DNA of 60,494 nucleotides. Source: Halomonas halmophila. GTDB lineage: Bacteria > Pseudomonadota > Gammaproteobacteria > Pseudomonadales > Halomonadaceae. The translations under genes were made by a program, and so were the position numbers. Below are positions 9,933 through 19,165 of this stretch, piece by piece. Within the stretch, counting starts at the first letter, position 1. Every line of letters begins with the position of its first letter. Where the stretch lies: positions 1-60,494 of the forward strand of contig NZ_BJOC01000024.1 in assembly GCF_006540005.1 (NCBI RefSeq), written 5' to 3'. The notes under the pieces were generated by a model. That model worked only from the letters and a program-made list of their open reading frames with translations. It was not told the origin of the DNA and did not search any database.

Positions 9933-10793
9933 ATGACCGCCCAACTGATCGATGGCAAGTCCATTGCCGCCAATGTTCGAGAGCAGGTTGCTCGACAGGT
10001 GCAGGCACGCCTTGACCAGGGGGCCCGGGCGCCCGGGCTCGCGGTGGTGCTGGTGGGCGAGGATCCGGCGTCCCATGTCTATGTGCGCAACAAGCAACGT
10101 GCCTGCGAAAAAGCCGGCATCACCTCGTTCATGCACGAGTTGCCCGCCGATACGTCGCAGCAGGACCTGGAAGCCCTGGTCGATGAGCTCAATGCGGCGT
10201 CGCATATCGACGGCATTCTGGTGCAGCTGCCGCTCCCCGACCATCTGGACCCGAGGCCCATCCTCGAGCGCGTCCATCCGTACAAGGATGTCGACGGCTT
10301 TCATCCCTACAATCTGGGGCGCCTGGCTCAGCGCCTGCCCCTGCTCCGCCCTTGCACCCCCAAGGGCATCATCACCCTGCTGCAGGAGAGCGGGCTCAAG
10401 ATTCGTGGCCTGGATGCCACCGTGGTCGGCGCCTCGAATATCGTCGGCCGCCCGATGTCGCTGGAGTTGATGCTGGCTGGCTGCACCACCACGGTCTGTC
10501 ATCGCTTCACCAAGGACCTGGAGGCCCATGTGCGACGCGCCGAACTGCTCGTGGTCGCCGTGGGCACCCCGGGACTGGTCAAGGGTGAATGGGTGCGCGA
10601 CGACGCCATCGTCATCGATGTGGGCATCAACCGCCAGGACGACGGCAAGCTGATCGGTGACGTGGAATTCGACAGCGCCGCGGCACATGCCAGCCATATC
10701 ACGCCGGTACCCGGCGGCGTGGGGCCGATGACGGTGGCTTCACTACTCGAAAACACCCTGCTGGCTGCCGAGCTACATGATGCCAAGGGGTGA
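9933..10793 (+). CDS. folD: bifunctional methylenetetrahydrofolate dehydrogenase / methenyl-THF cyclohydrolase
   Basis: A 286-residue cytoplasmic enzyme that interconverts 5,10-methylene-THF and 10-formyl-THF with NADP. Seen: the catalytic-lysine region YVRNKQRAC, the signature [14 protein letters not shown], the Rossmann segment [11 protein letters not shown] and the C-terminal [10 protein letters not shown]. Length is standard. It is transcribed away from the tRNA operon. Confidence 0.97.
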   Translation: MTAQLIDGKSIAANVREQVARQVQARLDQGARAPGLAVVLVGEDPASHVYVRNKQRACEKAGITSFMHELPADTSQQDLEALVDELNAASHIDGILVQLPLPDHLDPRPILERVHPYKDVDGFHPYNLGRLAQRLPLLRPCTPKGIITLLQESGLKIRGLDATVVGASNIVGRPMSLELMLAGCTTTVCHRFTKDLEAHVRRAELLVVAVGTPGLVKGEWVRDDAIVIDVGINRQDDGKLIGDVEFDSAAAHASHITPVPGGVGPMTVASLLENTLLAAELHDAKG

Positions 10794-10796
10794 GAG

Positions 10797-10860
10797 AGGG
10801 AAGATCAAAAGAGGGAAGTAAGAAGAGGGAAGAAGGAAGAACGTGAGGTGTGAGGGGCTG
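10797..10860. repeat. heptad repeats after folD
   Basis: GGAAGA-type units with period near 7, ending in AACGTGA GGTGTGA. This is one member of the window-wide heptad family. Confidence 0.65.
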
Positions 10861-10932
10861 CCGTGCACCCAAAGCGTGACTCAGGTAGAATACGCGCTGA
10901 CTTTCCACTGCTAGATATCGCGAGGTCCGTCG

Positions 10933-11406
10933 ATGAGCGACAAGATGAACGTCGAGAGCTTCAATCTGGATCACACCAAGGTGAAGGCGCCTTATGTCCG
11001 CCTGGCGGATGTGAAGACCGGCCAGCACGGCGACACCATCCACAAGTATGACCTGCGTATCTGCCAGCCGAACAAGGGCCACATGGACATGCCGGCGCTG
11101 CACTCGCTGGAGCATCTGATGGCCGAGAAGTCGCGCAACCATTCCGACCTGGTGCTGGATGTCAGCCCCATGGGCTGCCAGACGGGCTTCTATATCGCCA
11201 TGCTCAACCATGACGACTATAACGGCATGCTCGAGCTCGTCGAAGGCACGCTGAACGACGTGCTGGAAGCCGACGAAGTCCCTGCCTGCAATGAAGAGCA
11301 GTGCGGCTGGGCCGCCAGCCATAGCCTGGAAGGCGCCAAGGACCTGGCGCGCGACCTGCTCGCCAAGCGTGGTGAGTGGCATCAGGTCTTCGGCTCGGAA
11401 GCCTGA
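10933..11406 (+). CDS. luxS: S-ribosylhomocysteine lyase (AI-2 synthase)
   Basis: A 157-residue metalloenzyme that splits S-ribosylhomocysteine into homocysteine and the autoinducer-2 precursor DPD. The metal ligands are visible: H57 and H61 in HSLEH, and C124 in QCGWA. Length is slightly below E. coli LuxS. It lies one gene upstream of mtn, the enzyme that makes its substrate, so the two-step SAH recycling route is encoded together. The start at 10933 has a weak upstream GAGG; a Met four codons later is also possible. Confidence 0.97.
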   Translation: MSDKMNVESFNLDHTKVKAPYVRLADVKTGQHGDTIHKYDLRICQPNKGHMDMPALHSLEHLMAEKSRNHSDLVLDVSPMGCQTGFYIAMLNHDDYNGMLELVEGTLNDVLEADEVPACNEEQCGWAASHSLEGAKDLARDLLAKRGEWHQVFGSEA

Positions 11407-11454
11407 GTACCCCTGCCAGCTATTGGCTGACCCGAGGCGCCGGGCTCGAGGCCT

Positions 11455-11516
11455 TACGTCTGACGCCCGACGCCTCGCACCTCACGCCTCACACGTTACG
11501 CCTCACACGCCTTGCC
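11455..11516. repeat. heptad repeats between luxS and mtn
   Basis: Units TTACGTC, TGACGCC, CGACGCC, TCACGCC, TCACACG and TTACGCC follow each other with a strict 7-base period just before mtn. Confidence 0.75.
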
Positions 11517-11533
11517 CCGTGGAGAACGAATAG

Positions 11534-12271
11534 ATGAAACGCATCGGCATCATCGGCGCCATGTCCCAGGAAGTCGCTCAGCTCAAGGCGATGCTGGAAG
11601 ACTGCGAGACCCGCCATCACGTGGGCAGCACCTTCCACTGTGGCCGGCTGCATGATGTCGAGGTGGTGATTCTTCAATCGGGCATCGGCAAGGTCAACGC
11701 GGCCGTGGGCACGACGCTGCTGCTCGACATGTATCAGCCGGAGGCCGTGATCAATACCGGCTCCGCCGGTGGTTTCGGCGAAGGCCTGGAAATCGGCGAC
11801 GTGGTGGTCTCAAGCGAGGTCCGTCACCACGACGTGGATGCCGTGGTCTTCGGTTACGAGCATGGCCAGGTGCCGCAGATGCCGGCCGCTTACCTGCCGG
11901 ACGCCAAGCTGGTGGAGCTGGCCCGCCAGAGCGTGGAGGCCATGAACGAGGTCAGGGTGACCGAGGGACTGATCGCCACCGGCGATGTCTTCATGGCCTG
12001 CCCCGAGCTGGTCGCCCAGACCCGCTCGCGCTTCCCGACCATGCTGGCCGCAGAGATGGAGGCCGCCGCCATTGCCCAGACCTGCCACCTCTACGGCTGC
12101 CCTTTCGTGGTCATTCGCGCCCTCTCGGACATCGCCGGCGGCGGCGACAACCACCTCTCCTTCGAGGAATTCCTGGCCAGAGCCGCCGACCACTCGACGC
12201 GCATGGTCAGCGGCATGATTCAGCGCCTCGCGCAGACCACCCGCACCGCCGACGCCACCACCACCGACTGA
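11534..12271 (+). CDS. mtnN: 5'-methylthioadenosine / S-adenosylhomocysteine nucleosidase
   Basis: A 245-residue purine-nucleoside-phosphorylase-fold enzyme (MTA/SAH nucleosidase, Pfs) that removes adenine from MTA and SAH and supplies S-ribosylhomocysteine to LuxS. Seen: the start MKRIGIIGAM, the substrate segment EMEAAAIAQ and the catalytic Asp in SDIAGGGD. The C-terminal Thr/Ala tail is about 13 residues longer than in E. coli. An intrinsic terminator follows. Confidence 0.96.
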   Translation: MKRIGIIGAMSQEVAQLKAMLEDCETRHHVGSTFHCGRLHDVEVVILQSGIGKVNAAVGTTLLLDMYQPEAVINTGSAGGFGEGLEIGDVVVSSEVRHHDVDAVVFGYEHGQVPQMPAAYLPDAKLVELARQSVEAMNEVRVTEGLIATGDVFMACPELVAQTRSRFPTMLAAEMEAAAIAQTCHLYGCPFVVIRALSDIAGGGDNHLSFEEFLARAADHSTRMVSGMIQRLAQTTRTADATTTD

Positions 12272-12293
12272 AACACCGCCGACAAGAAGCCCC

Positions 12294-12328
12294 AAGACCC
12301 CGCCAGAACCACCCTGGCGGGGTCTTTT
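12294..12328 (+). terminator. intrinsic terminator after mtn
   Basis: A 13-bp perfect stem (AAGACCCCGCCAG / CTGGCGGGGTCTT) with a 7-base loop, ending in TTTT. Confidence 0.9.
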
Positions 12329-12361
12329 CGTCCATACTCAACGCTACGCGGCCTGCTCCCA

Positions 12362-12440
12362 ACCGCTCGTTCCTCGTTTCTCGTCGCTCGCCGCTCAACA
12401 CTTCCAGCTTCCCTCTTCCCTCTTCTGTCTTCCCTCTTTC
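12362..12440. repeat. heptad repeats between mtn and pyrC
   Basis: CGCTCGT TCCTCGT TTCTCGT CGCTCGC units pass into CTTCCCT-type heptads. It holds both heptad types seen at the left end of the window, in reverse orientation. Confidence 0.75.
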
Positions 12441-12444
12441 CCCC

Positions 12445-13482
12445 TCACACCTTCAACTTCCAACCCAGGCTTTCCCCGGCCCGCATGGGCACGATGTCCT
12501 GATCCGGCACATACGGCAACGACTCCGGGACCGTCCAGGTCTCGCGCTCCAGGGTCACGCTCCCGGCATTGCGCGGCAGGCCATAGAAGTCCGGACCGGC
12601 GTGGCTGGTGAAGGTTTCCAGCTGGTCCAACGCGCCGGCCTGCTCGAAGGCCGTGGCATAGAGCTCCAGGGCCACCGGCGCGGTGTAGGCGCCGGCACAG
12701 CCACAGGCACTTTCCTTGTCGCCCTTGGCATGCGGAGCGCTATCGGTGCCCAGGAAGAACTTGCCACTGCCCGCGGTCGCGGCCTCGATCAGGGCCTGGC
12801 GATGCCGCTCGCGCTTGAGGATCGGCAGGCAGTAGTAATGCGGTCGGATGCCGCCCACCAGCATGTGATTGCGATTGAACAACAGGTGGTGCGCGGTGAT
12901 GGTGGCGGCCACATTGGCCGGCGCCGCCGTGACGAAGGCCGCGGCATCGGCGGTAGTGATGTGCTCGAAAACCACCTTGAGCGTCGGGTGACGATCCAGC
13001 AGTGGTTTCATCACCCGTTCGATGAAGACGGCTTCGCGATCGAAGATATCGATGTCGGCATCGGTGACTTCGCCATGCACCAGCAGCGGCATGCCCAGTC
13101 GAGCCATGGCGCCGATGGCCGCATCGCAATGGGTCAGGTCGGTAACGCCCGCCGCCGAGTTGGTGGTGGCACCGGCGGGATACAGCTTGACCGCATGCAC
13201 CTGGCCGCTGGCATGGGCCCGCTCGATTTCCTCGGCGCTGGTATTATCGGTGAGATAGAGCGTCATCAGCGGCTCGAACGCCTCGCCGTCGGGCACGGCC
13301 GCCAGAATTCGCTGACGATAGTCGAGCGCCTGCTGTGTGGTGGTGACCGGTGGCTTGAGATTGGGCATGATGATGGCACGGCCCATCTGGCGGGCACTGG
13401 CAGGCACCACGGCAGGCAGCACCTGGCCGTCCCGGAGGTGAAGGTGCCAGTCGTCCGGGCGTGTCAAGGTGATCGAGTTCAC
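12445..13482 (-). CDS. pyrC: dihydroorotase (class II, PyrC)
   Basis: A zinc amidohydrolase of de novo pyrimidine synthesis (carbamoyl-aspartate to dihydroorotate), 345 residues. Seen: metal ligands in [12 protein letters not shown], the carbamylated lysine in AVKLYPAG, His ligands in LVHGEV and FEHIT, and the final Asp in LGTDSAPH. I chose the GTG at 13482 (VNSITLTRP...) because AGGA sits 8 bases upstream and the length then matches E. coli PyrC. An upstream ATG would add 16 unlike residues. Confidence 0.95.
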   Translation of the reverse strand: MNSITLTRPDDWHLHLRDGQVLPAVVPASARQMGRAIIMPNLKPPVTTTQQALDYRQRILAAVPDGEAFEPLMTLYLTDNTSAEEIERAHASGQVHAVKLYPAGATTNSAAGVTDLTHCDAAIGAMARLGMPLLVHGEVTDADIDIFDREAVFIERVMKPLLDRHPTLKVVFEHITTADAAAFVTAAPANVAATITAHHLLFNRNHMLVGGIRPHYYCLPILKRERHRQALIEAATAGSGKFFLGTDSAPHAKGDKESACGCAGAYTAPVALELYATAFEQAGALDQLETFTSHAGPDFYGLPRNAGSVTLERETWTVPESLPYVPDQDIVPMRAGESLGWKLKV

Positions 13483-13707
13483 GGCATATCCTGTTATCGA
13501 CGTGGATTCATGGCGACGAGTATACCGCAATGTCGCCTGCCTCCGGAGCCGCTCGAGCAGGTAAAATGCTTCTCTGCCGAGGTCGGATGCGGTGGCCGTC
13601 GCGGCACTGCGGCGAGTAAAAGACCGAGGGAATCACGCTCAGAAAATGCTTCACGCCGGGATGATTTGACGTATCATCCCCGGGCTGAGCAACGCCACGA
13701 GGACGCC

Positions 13708-14148
13708 ATGCCGAAGGTACGCTATTACGCCGATCTCGTCGCCATCCTGGCCGGCCTGATGTGGCTGATGGTCTATTGGTCGATCAGTTACACGGTACAT
13801 ATCGGCAATATCGAACCGACCCTTGCTGCCATGCTGATGGCCGGCAGTCTCATCATGATCAGCTTCGTGCATCGCCCTTCGCGGGTGATGATGAGCCGCT
13901 ATCATGTGCGCAAGCGCCGCACCGAGATGTGGATGCATATTCTGGTGTTGCCGCTGGCACTCGCCTTTCTGATGGCGATCGGCATCGATTACTGGATCAC
14001 GCTTCTGAACGGCGAGCAGAAGCTGTTGTTGTTCAACGTCCTGGCGACAGCGGGCTGGCTGGTGTTCATCTTCACCCTGGCCATCAAGTTGCTGATCCAT
14101 ACCTTCCTGGAGCGCCGTAAGGCCAGGCAGCGTGCCAAAGCCGGATAA
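13708..14148 (+). CDS. small integral membrane protein, unknown
   Basis: A 146-residue protein starting at MPKVRYYADL with GAGG six bases upstream. Four hydrophobic segments are visible (about 8-27, 36-52, 72-92 and 106-129), separated by basic loops such as HVRKRRTEM and ending in a basic tail (ERRKARQRAKAG). I do not recognise a named family. It is monocistronic between pyrC and a convergent oxidase gene. Confidence 0.8.
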   Translation: MPKVRYYADLVAILAGLMWLMVYWSISYTVHIGNIEPTLAAMLMAGSLIMISFVHRPSRVMMSRYHVRKRRTEMWMHILVLPLALAFLMAIGIDYWITLLNGEQKLLLFNVLATAGWLVFIFTLAIKLLIHTFLERRKARQRAKAG

Positions 14149-14222
14149 CACCGGCCACTTATAACGCCTCGCCGGCCGCCACCTACCGCCACGACGGCCG
14201 AGCATCCGCGCCCGGCTTCCGG

Positions 14223-15464
14223 CTAGAAGCGGTCCAGGCGATACGGCGCCATCTCGATATCCGGCGTGTCACCGGCGATCATCTGTGCCAGCAACTGCCC
14301 GGTGGCCGGCCCCAGGGTGAAGCCGTGGTGGCCATGGCCGAAGTCGCACCACAGCCCGCGCTTGCCCGGCGCCGGCCCGACCACCGGCTTCATGTCCGGC
14401 ATGCAGGGCCGTGCCCCCTTCCAGGGTACCGCATCGAGTCGTTCGCCCAGGGGCAGCAGCTCATTGGCTCGCCCTTCCGCGGCAGCCAGCTGTGCATAGT
14501 GCGGCGGCGCCTCGAGTCGCTCCAGCTCGGCCCCGGTGGTCAGCCGAATGCCGGCTTTCATGGGCGCCATCACATAGCCGACCTCGGCATCCATGACCCA
14601 ATGCCTGAGGGTTGCCTCCTCGGCCCCGGCATAGTGCATGTGATAACCGCGCTTGACGAACATGGGAGCCGACAGCCCCAGGTGCTCCAACCAGGTGCGC
14701 GACCAGGGCCCCAGCGCAAGCACCAGATCGTCGGCATGATGGGTTTGTGCATCGACATCCACCTGCCAGCCGTCAGCATCCTGCCGGACATCCTGAATCT
14801 CGCCGAGGAGCAGACGCCCGCCCTCGGCCTCGAAGGCCCGGGCATAGGCCTGGACGAGAGCACCGGGGTCGGCGACGGTCCACGAGTCCAGCCAGTGAAT
14901 CGCCCCCGCGCAGCGATCGGTCAGATCCGGTTCCAGTTCCGCCAGCTCTCCGGCATCCAGATGACGGAAATGCACGCCATATTCCATCGACATCTGGCGG
15001 GCGCCTTCAAGGCGCTCGGCGAGCTTGTCGGCGTTGCGATAGACCTCCAGCCAGCCATCCCGGCCGACCAGCGACTCCGCCCCGGCAGCCTCGATCATCT
15101 CGCCATGCGCGTCCACGCAACGCTGAATGAGGGCGGCATATTCCGGTACCAGGCGCGCGTAGCGACTGCCGCCGGAATTTCGCCAGTACTGAAACAAGGG
15201 CCAGGCCGCGCGCCACATGCCACCCGGGCGATAGCGAATATCGACCTGGCGGTTGGGCAGGACGCGGACCAGGGTGGCCAGATCGCGCGGAAAGGGATAA
15301 GGCCGCACCGCTTCGCGCTGAATCAGGCCGGCATTGCCGAAGGACGTCTCCTGCCCCGGCGCCTGGCGGTCGATCAGGGTCACGTCGAAGCCCCGCCGGA
15401 CCAGATACCATGCCACCGACACGCCGATCATGCCCGCCCCCAGCACCGTCACTTGCCGCGCCAT
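14223..15464 (-). CDS. D-amino-acid dehydrogenase-like FAD oxidoreductase
   Basis: A 413-residue DAO-family flavoprotein of the DadA type, likely oxidising a D-amino or imino acid to a 2-oxo acid and passing electrons to the respiratory chain. The N-terminal FAD site is VTVLGAGMIGVSVAW. Conserved C-terminal segments include PCMPDMKPVVG and GHGHHGFTLGPATG. I chose the Met at 15464 because GAGGAGAG lies six bases before it. No alanine racemase neighbour is present, so the substrate is open. Confidence 0.85.
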   Translation of the reverse strand: MARQVTVLGAGMIGVSVAWYLVRRGFDVTLIDRQAPGQETSFGNAGLIQREAVRPYPFPRDLATLVRVLPNRQVDIRYRPGGMWRAAWPLFQYWRNSGGSRYARLVPEYAALIQRCVDAHGEMIEAAGAESLVGRDGWLEVYRNADKLAERLEGARQMSMEYGVHFRHLDAGELAELEPDLTDRCAGAIHWLDSWTVADPGALVQAYARAFEAEGGRLLLGEIQDVRQDADGWQVDVDAQTHHADDLVLALGPWSRTWLEHLGLSAPMFVKRGYHMHYAGAEEATLRHWVMDAEVGYVMAPMKAGIRLTTGAELERLEAPPHYAQLAAAEGRANELLPLGERLDAVPWKGARPCMPDMKPVVGPAPGKRGLWCDFGHGHHGFTLGPATGQLLAQMIAGDTPDIEMAPYRLDRF

Positions 15465-15514
15465 CCGTCTCTCCTCGCTTGCCAACGACTGTCGAAATCC
15501 CGACCGCTGCCTCA

Positions 15515-15726
15515 GAGGGTGTTTACAAACTACTGCGCTCGCCCATGCGGCGTTGAAATCAGCCTCAAAATGCTCATTTACCAGCTCGTAAACTCCGCTT
15601 TCTGACTCGTGACATCCTTGTCACTCGCTCTTCGAGCAGCAAAGCTGCCCAAATCGTCAATCCTGACGATTTGTCGGCTGATTTCGCCTGGCCTGGCCGT
15701 CGCTCGTGACTTTTGTAAACACCCTC
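15515..15726. mobile_element. 212-bp MITE-like element
   Basis: Perfect 15-bp terminal inverted repeats (GAGGGTGTTTACAAA at the left, its complement at the right) are flanked by TCA on both sides, a 3-bp target duplication. Further inside, GAAATCAGCC is also repeated inversely. There is no transposase ORF. The ends and a TNA duplication resemble the IS1031 group of the IS5 family, so it is probably mobilised in trans. Confidence 0.8.
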
Positions 15727-15829
15727 TCATGCACACGGCAGGGTCACGGCTGCCATTCTATCAGGCCAGGACGCCTGGCATACCAACACTTTCCGCCCGG
15801 GGCAGTCCGTCCTGTCCGGCCCGGAAACC

Positions 15830-16297
15830 TCAGGATGATTCCCCAGCGGCGCGCTGCTGTTCCTCGTGGCGCGTGCGCACGAAATCGGCATGACTGACAT
15901 GCAGCAGTTCGGCCAGGCGACGGATGCGATGCTCTTCCAGGGCGTCCTTGTGGCCATCGGCGTAGGCCAGGGCCCACATCGCGCGCACCAGTTCGATGCG
16001 TGATTCAGGGTCGCACTCGTCACGGATCAGGCGTACGAAACGGTGATGGTCCACCGAGGCCTCGGTTTCCTGCTGGGCCAGCTCCATCAGCTCGCTCAGC
16101 GCCTCCTCCTCGAGTCCAAAGCGCTGACGCAGCTCCTCGCGCAGGGCCTCGAGCTCGGCGGGCTCGAGGCGGTAGTCGGCGCGCATCACCTCGCATAACA
16201 GAGCCGCAGTGGCCAGCGCCAGGCTCGGCGGCTCCGCAGCGGACGATTGCGCCGTCATGTCGTTGATCCAGCGTTGCAATGAGGCCAGCATGGTCAT
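15830..16297 (-). CDS. TerB-family protein
   Basis: A 155-residue helical protein with the acidic segments CEVMRADYRLEPAELEAL and ALAYADGHKDALEEHRIRRLAELL, which match the two metal-binding helical halves of the TerB fold. TerB-like proteins occur in tellurite and stress systems, but single-domain relatives like this are found alone and their job is unclear. The start has AAGGAG immediately upstream. No ter operon is nearby. Confidence 0.8.
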   Translation of the reverse strand: MTMLASLQRWINDMTAQSSAAEPPSLALATAALLCEVMRADYRLEPAELEALREELRQRFGLEEEALSELMELAQQETEASVDHHRFVRLIRDECDPESRIELVRAMWALAYADGHKDALEEHRIRRLAELLHVSHADFVRTRHEEQQRAAGESS

Positions 16298-16468
16298 GCT
16301 CTCCTTGTAATATGTCGGCTGCTCCCTTCATGCCGCCTGGGAGCCTCATGCTGAGATCGACCACAGCCTCGGACGGATGTTCCCGGGGAAGGTGAACAGC
16401 CGAAGGGCCGAGCGCCTCGAGACGCCTGGCCCTCCGGCTGGAAGCGATGCCGACGTTTCGGCCAACGC

Positions 16469-16882
16469 TCAGGCTCGCAGGCCGTCCAACCGAGCCTGAT
16501 CGGCATTGCCGAAATCCGGATCGACATAGACATGCATGCGCCGGATCAAGTCGCCTTCGAAGGCGAACACGCTACAGAAGCGCCCCTGGGATATCTCGCC
16601 ATCGGGCCATGCTGTGCCATCCCAAAGCCGCCCGGATTCGGTCCCCTCCACCACGACATGGTTGTCGTCGACGATATAATGAAACTCATCGATATCATGC
16701 ACCAGCTCGGGCACTTCCCGGCGAATGCGTCTCCCGAACTCGATCAGTGCCTCCTTCCCCGATGCCGGGCCGAACTTGGGGAAATAGAAGCTCACATCTT
16801 CGGTGAAAAGCGCTGTCACCGAGGGGTCATCGGCGTCCACCCGCCGGAAATAGGCTTTCACGGTATCAAGACGCGTGATCAT
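16469..16882 (-). CDS. NTF2/SnoaL-like protein
   Basis: A 137-residue cone-fold protein of the SnoaL-like / nuclear-transport-factor-2 superfamily. Seen: the early helix TVKAYFRRVDADDPS, then FTEDVSFYFPKFGP, and a beta-rich half with HYIVDDNHVVVEG. It overlaps the upstream SDR gene by four bases (ATGA), so the two are translationally coupled. They are probably repressed together by the divergent TetR regulator. Confidence 0.8.
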   Translation of the reverse strand: MITRLDTVKAYFRRVDADDPSVTALFTEDVSFYFPKFGPASGKEALIEFGRRIRREVPELVHDIDEFHYIVDDNHVVVEGTESGRLWDGTAWPDGEISQGRFCSVFAFEGDLIRRMHVYVDPDFGNADQARLDGLRA

Positions 16883-17619
16883 GCGTTGGCCCCTCCATCG
16901 ATGGTGAATTCCGCTCCGGTCACCGAGCGCCCTTCGGGGCCTGCCAGCCAGCCCACCAGGTTCGCCACGTCGTCGGCCTCGTTGTAGCGAGGAATCGCCA
17001 TGACGCCACGCTGCAAATCCGACAGGTCACCATCGGCAGGATTCATGTCGGTATTGGTGGACCCCGGATGCACGACATTGACGGTGATACCGCGTGGCCC
17101 CAGGTCTCGGGCGGCGCCCTTGGTGAGCCCGATCAGCCCGGTCTTGCTCATCGCGTAAAGGCTGAGCCCTGGCCAGGGAACGCGCGGCCCGAGATTGCTG
17201 CCGATCGACACGATGCGCCCCTCGTCACGCATGTGACGCGCCGCCGCCTGAATGGCCACGAAGGGAGCGCGCAGGTTGGTCTCCAGGGTGCGATCCAGGT
17301 CATCACGCTCCAGCTCGTTGATATCCCCGATCAGAAATACCCCGGCATTGTTGACCAGGATATCGATTCCGCCGAAGCTCGATGCCACGCGCTCCACCGC
17401 ATTCTCGATAGAACGATCGTCACGACTGTCGGCCTGAATCGCCATGGCACGACCGCCCTGCTGCTCGATATCCGCCACCACGGCTCGCGCCTTGTCCTCG
17501 CTGCCGACAAAGGTCAGGGCAACCGTGGCGCCATCACCGGCCAACCGCTTCGCCACTGCGGCACCGATACCCCGGCTTCCCCCTGTTACCAATGCGACCT
17601 TGTCTGTCAGTTGGGTCAT
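16879..17619 (-). CDS. short-chain dehydrogenase/reductase
   Basis: A 246-residue classical SDR using NAD(P)H. Seen: cofactor motif TGGSRGIGAA, the NNAG motif, catalytic Ser in VSIGSN and the YxxxK pair in YAMSKTG. The C-terminus DGGANA is typical. The substrate cannot be read from the sequence. Two TetR-type palindromes lie between it and the divergent regulator. Confidence 0.93.
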   Translation of the reverse strand: MTQLTDKVALVTGGSRGIGAAVAKRLAGDGATVALTFVGSEDKARAVVADIEQQGGRAMAIQADSRDDRSIENAVERVASSFGGIDILVNNAGVFLIGDINELERDDLDRTLETNLRAPFVAIQAAARHMRDEGRIVSIGSNLGPRVPWPGLSLYAMSKTGLIGLTKGAARDLGPRGITVNVVHPGSTNTDMNPADGDLSDLQRGVMAIPRYNEADDVANLVGWLAGPEGRSVTGAEFTIDGGANA

Positions 17620-17661
17620 GCTTCATCTCCCATCATCTCTTGCACTCAAAAGGATTGAATC

Positions 17662-17687
17662 ATTTATGTATTGATCAATACATAAAT
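17662..17687. promoter_or_regulatory. 26-bp perfect palindrome, probable TetR operator
   Basis: The half-site TTATGTATTGA is mirrored exactly around GATC, and the match extends outwards to 26 bp. It lies between the SDR and tetR genes, 43 bases before the SDR start codon. A second, weaker copy follows at 17724. Confidence 0.8.
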
Positions 17688-17723
17688 AACGATGGCTGGA
17701 CATCCTCGACCCTGTCAAGATAT

Positions 17724-17745
17724 TTTTGTATTGAGCGACACATAA
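17724..17745. promoter_or_regulatory. second, degenerate TetR operator
   Basis: TGTATTGA and ACATAA keep the spacing of the palindrome at 17662, but the right half is degenerate. It lies just before the tetR start and would serve autoregulation. Confidence 0.55.
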
Positions 17746-17756
17746 AGGAGACCGAT

Positions 17757-18365
17757 ATGCCAGCACGCGGCAGGCCACGCGGCTTCGACAGGGAGGCAGC
17801 CCTGGCACGAGCAATGGAAGTGTTCTGGGAGCGAGGCTTCGACAACGCCTCCCTGGGCGAATTGACACGCGCCATGGGCATCAATTCCCCCAGCCTGTAT
17901 GCGGCCTTCGGCAGCAAGGAGGCCCTGTTCCAGGAGGCGATGGCGTTCTACGTGAAAACCGCCGGCAGTGGCATCTGGGAGCCGGTCGACAGCCTGACCA
18001 CCGCTCGGGACGCTATCGCCCATGTCCTGTATGCCACGGCCAGGGCCTTTACCTGCCACGATCAGTCACGAGGCTGCATGATTGTGCTCGCCTCCCCCCA
18101 GCCCCGGGGTTCCAACCCGTCGATCAGCAGCGAGCTGGAGCGACACCGGCGCGGCAACCGGGATTGCCTGGAGACGCGTCTGCGTCGCGCCGTCGACGAG
18201 GGGGAGCTCCCCGAGGACACGAACTGCCACGCCATCGCCACCTTCTATTCGACCGTGCAGCACGGCATGTCGATCCAGGCCCGGGACGGCGCTTCGCGGG
18301 AGGAGCTGCTCGGCGTCGCGGACTGCGCCATGAGCGCCTGGGACAACTTGACGCAAGCTTCCTGA
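17757..18365 (+). CDS. TetR/AcrR-family transcriptional regulator
   Basis: A 202-residue repressor. The N-terminal helix-turn-helix (about 8-55: GFDREAALARAMEVFWERGF, then GELTRAMGINSPSLYAAFGSKEALF) is typical. The C-terminal ligand domain ends with a Cys-containing helix. I chose the ATG at 17757 because MPARGRPRGFDRE is the usual start and AAAGGAG precedes it. It is divergent from the SDR-NTF2 operon with two palindromes between, so it very likely controls both. Confidence 0.93.
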   Translation: MPARGRPRGFDREAALARAMEVFWERGFDNASLGELTRAMGINSPSLYAAFGSKEALFQEAMAFYVKTAGSGIWEPVDSLTTARDAIAHVLYATARAFTCHDQSRGCMIVLASPQPRGSNPSISSELERHRRGNRDCLETRLRRAVDEGELPEDTNCHAIATFYSTVQHGMSIQARDGASREELLGVADCAMSAWDNLTQAS

Positions 18366-18373
18366 CAGAAGAT

Positions 18374-18940
18374 TCAGCGCTTCAGCCTATCGCGCACGAA
18401 GGCGACACGCTCCGCGATACTGACGCGAGGCAACTCGACAAGGGTATAACCCAGCTCAGTATAGGTGGCGACCATCGTTTCCCAGGTAGCAAGCGCCTCA
18501 GCGAAACTCTGCCTGCGCTCGGCATCTCCGGCGAAGATCGCCTTCCACGGCGGAGCCACGAACACCGTCTCGGCATAACGGAACCGCTCCGCGGCACACC
18601 GTGCATGGGCCGGTACCGAAAGGCCAGAGACTCGCCTATAGCCGATCACATCGGGCACCCCCCGGTCGAACAACACCGGTCCGCCGATTTCAGCCGCTTC
18701 ATGCCATGAACGCAGCTCCCAGCTCAGCATCAACTCGGCGAAGGTTTCTCTATTCCCCCAGGGCAACGCGTCCCCATCAATGGCAACCTGGCTCTGGATG
18801 ATGGCCCTTCCGGCCTCGGGCATATGCATAAGCCCCTCGGTAGCCAGGGCTTCAAGCAAAGAACTCTTGCCCGAGCCGGGACCACCGGTGATGACGAAGC
18901 GCTTTTCGGGTGGTGTCGTCGCACTCTTTCTCTGCATCAT
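18374..18940 (-). CDS. AAA_28-family ATPase / kinase-like protein
   Basis: A 188-residue P-loop protein with Walker A GGPGSGKSS at about residues 19-27 and the pattern FDRGVPDVIGY seen in the AAA_28 family. Such single-domain proteins resemble nucleotide or small-molecule kinases, but no substrate is known. It converges with tetR and has its own start region. Confidence 0.8.
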   Translation of the reverse strand: MMQRKSATTPPEKRFVITGGPGSGKSSLLEALATEGLMHMPEAGRAIIQSQVAIDGDALPWGNRETFAELMLSWELRSWHEAAEIGGPVLFDRGVPDVIGYRRVSGLSVPAHARCAAERFRYAETVFVAPPWKAIFAGDAERRQSFAEALATWETMVATYTELGYTLVELPRVSIAERVAFVRDRLKR

Positions 18941-18986
18941 GGGTATCCTTCAACTCCTTTCCTGCCATCACTGTCCATCAATCACT

Positions 18987-19165
18987 TGAACGTCATGCAA
19001 CACGGACGCATTGTTGAAGAGGGGCGCGCCGACACTCTCTTTCTCCGGCCTCGCGAAGCCTGCTCGATGCCATCCCCGGACGCTCACGCCAATCTCGAGG
19101 CCATGACACGCTTGCGGCCTCGCCTCCTTGAGCCGACCGACAGGCACGATACGGAACCGACATGA
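18987..19165 (+). pseudogene. C-terminal relic of a peptide ABC-transporter ATPase (DppF/OppF type)
   Basis: The frame reads NVMQHGRIVEEGRADTLF and then LRPREA..., which is the D-loop-distal end of Dpp/Opp ATPases (family VMxxGRIVEEG). No Walker A or signature motif is left and no start with the domain exists. The frame stops in a 4-base ATGA overlap with the next gene, as in a once intact operon. The identification rests on about 20 residues. Confidence 0.6.

Noticed and set aside
16879..18365. SDR-TetR block as a horizontally acquired island
   Set aside because: GC and codon use resemble the neighbours and no repeats or integrase flank it.
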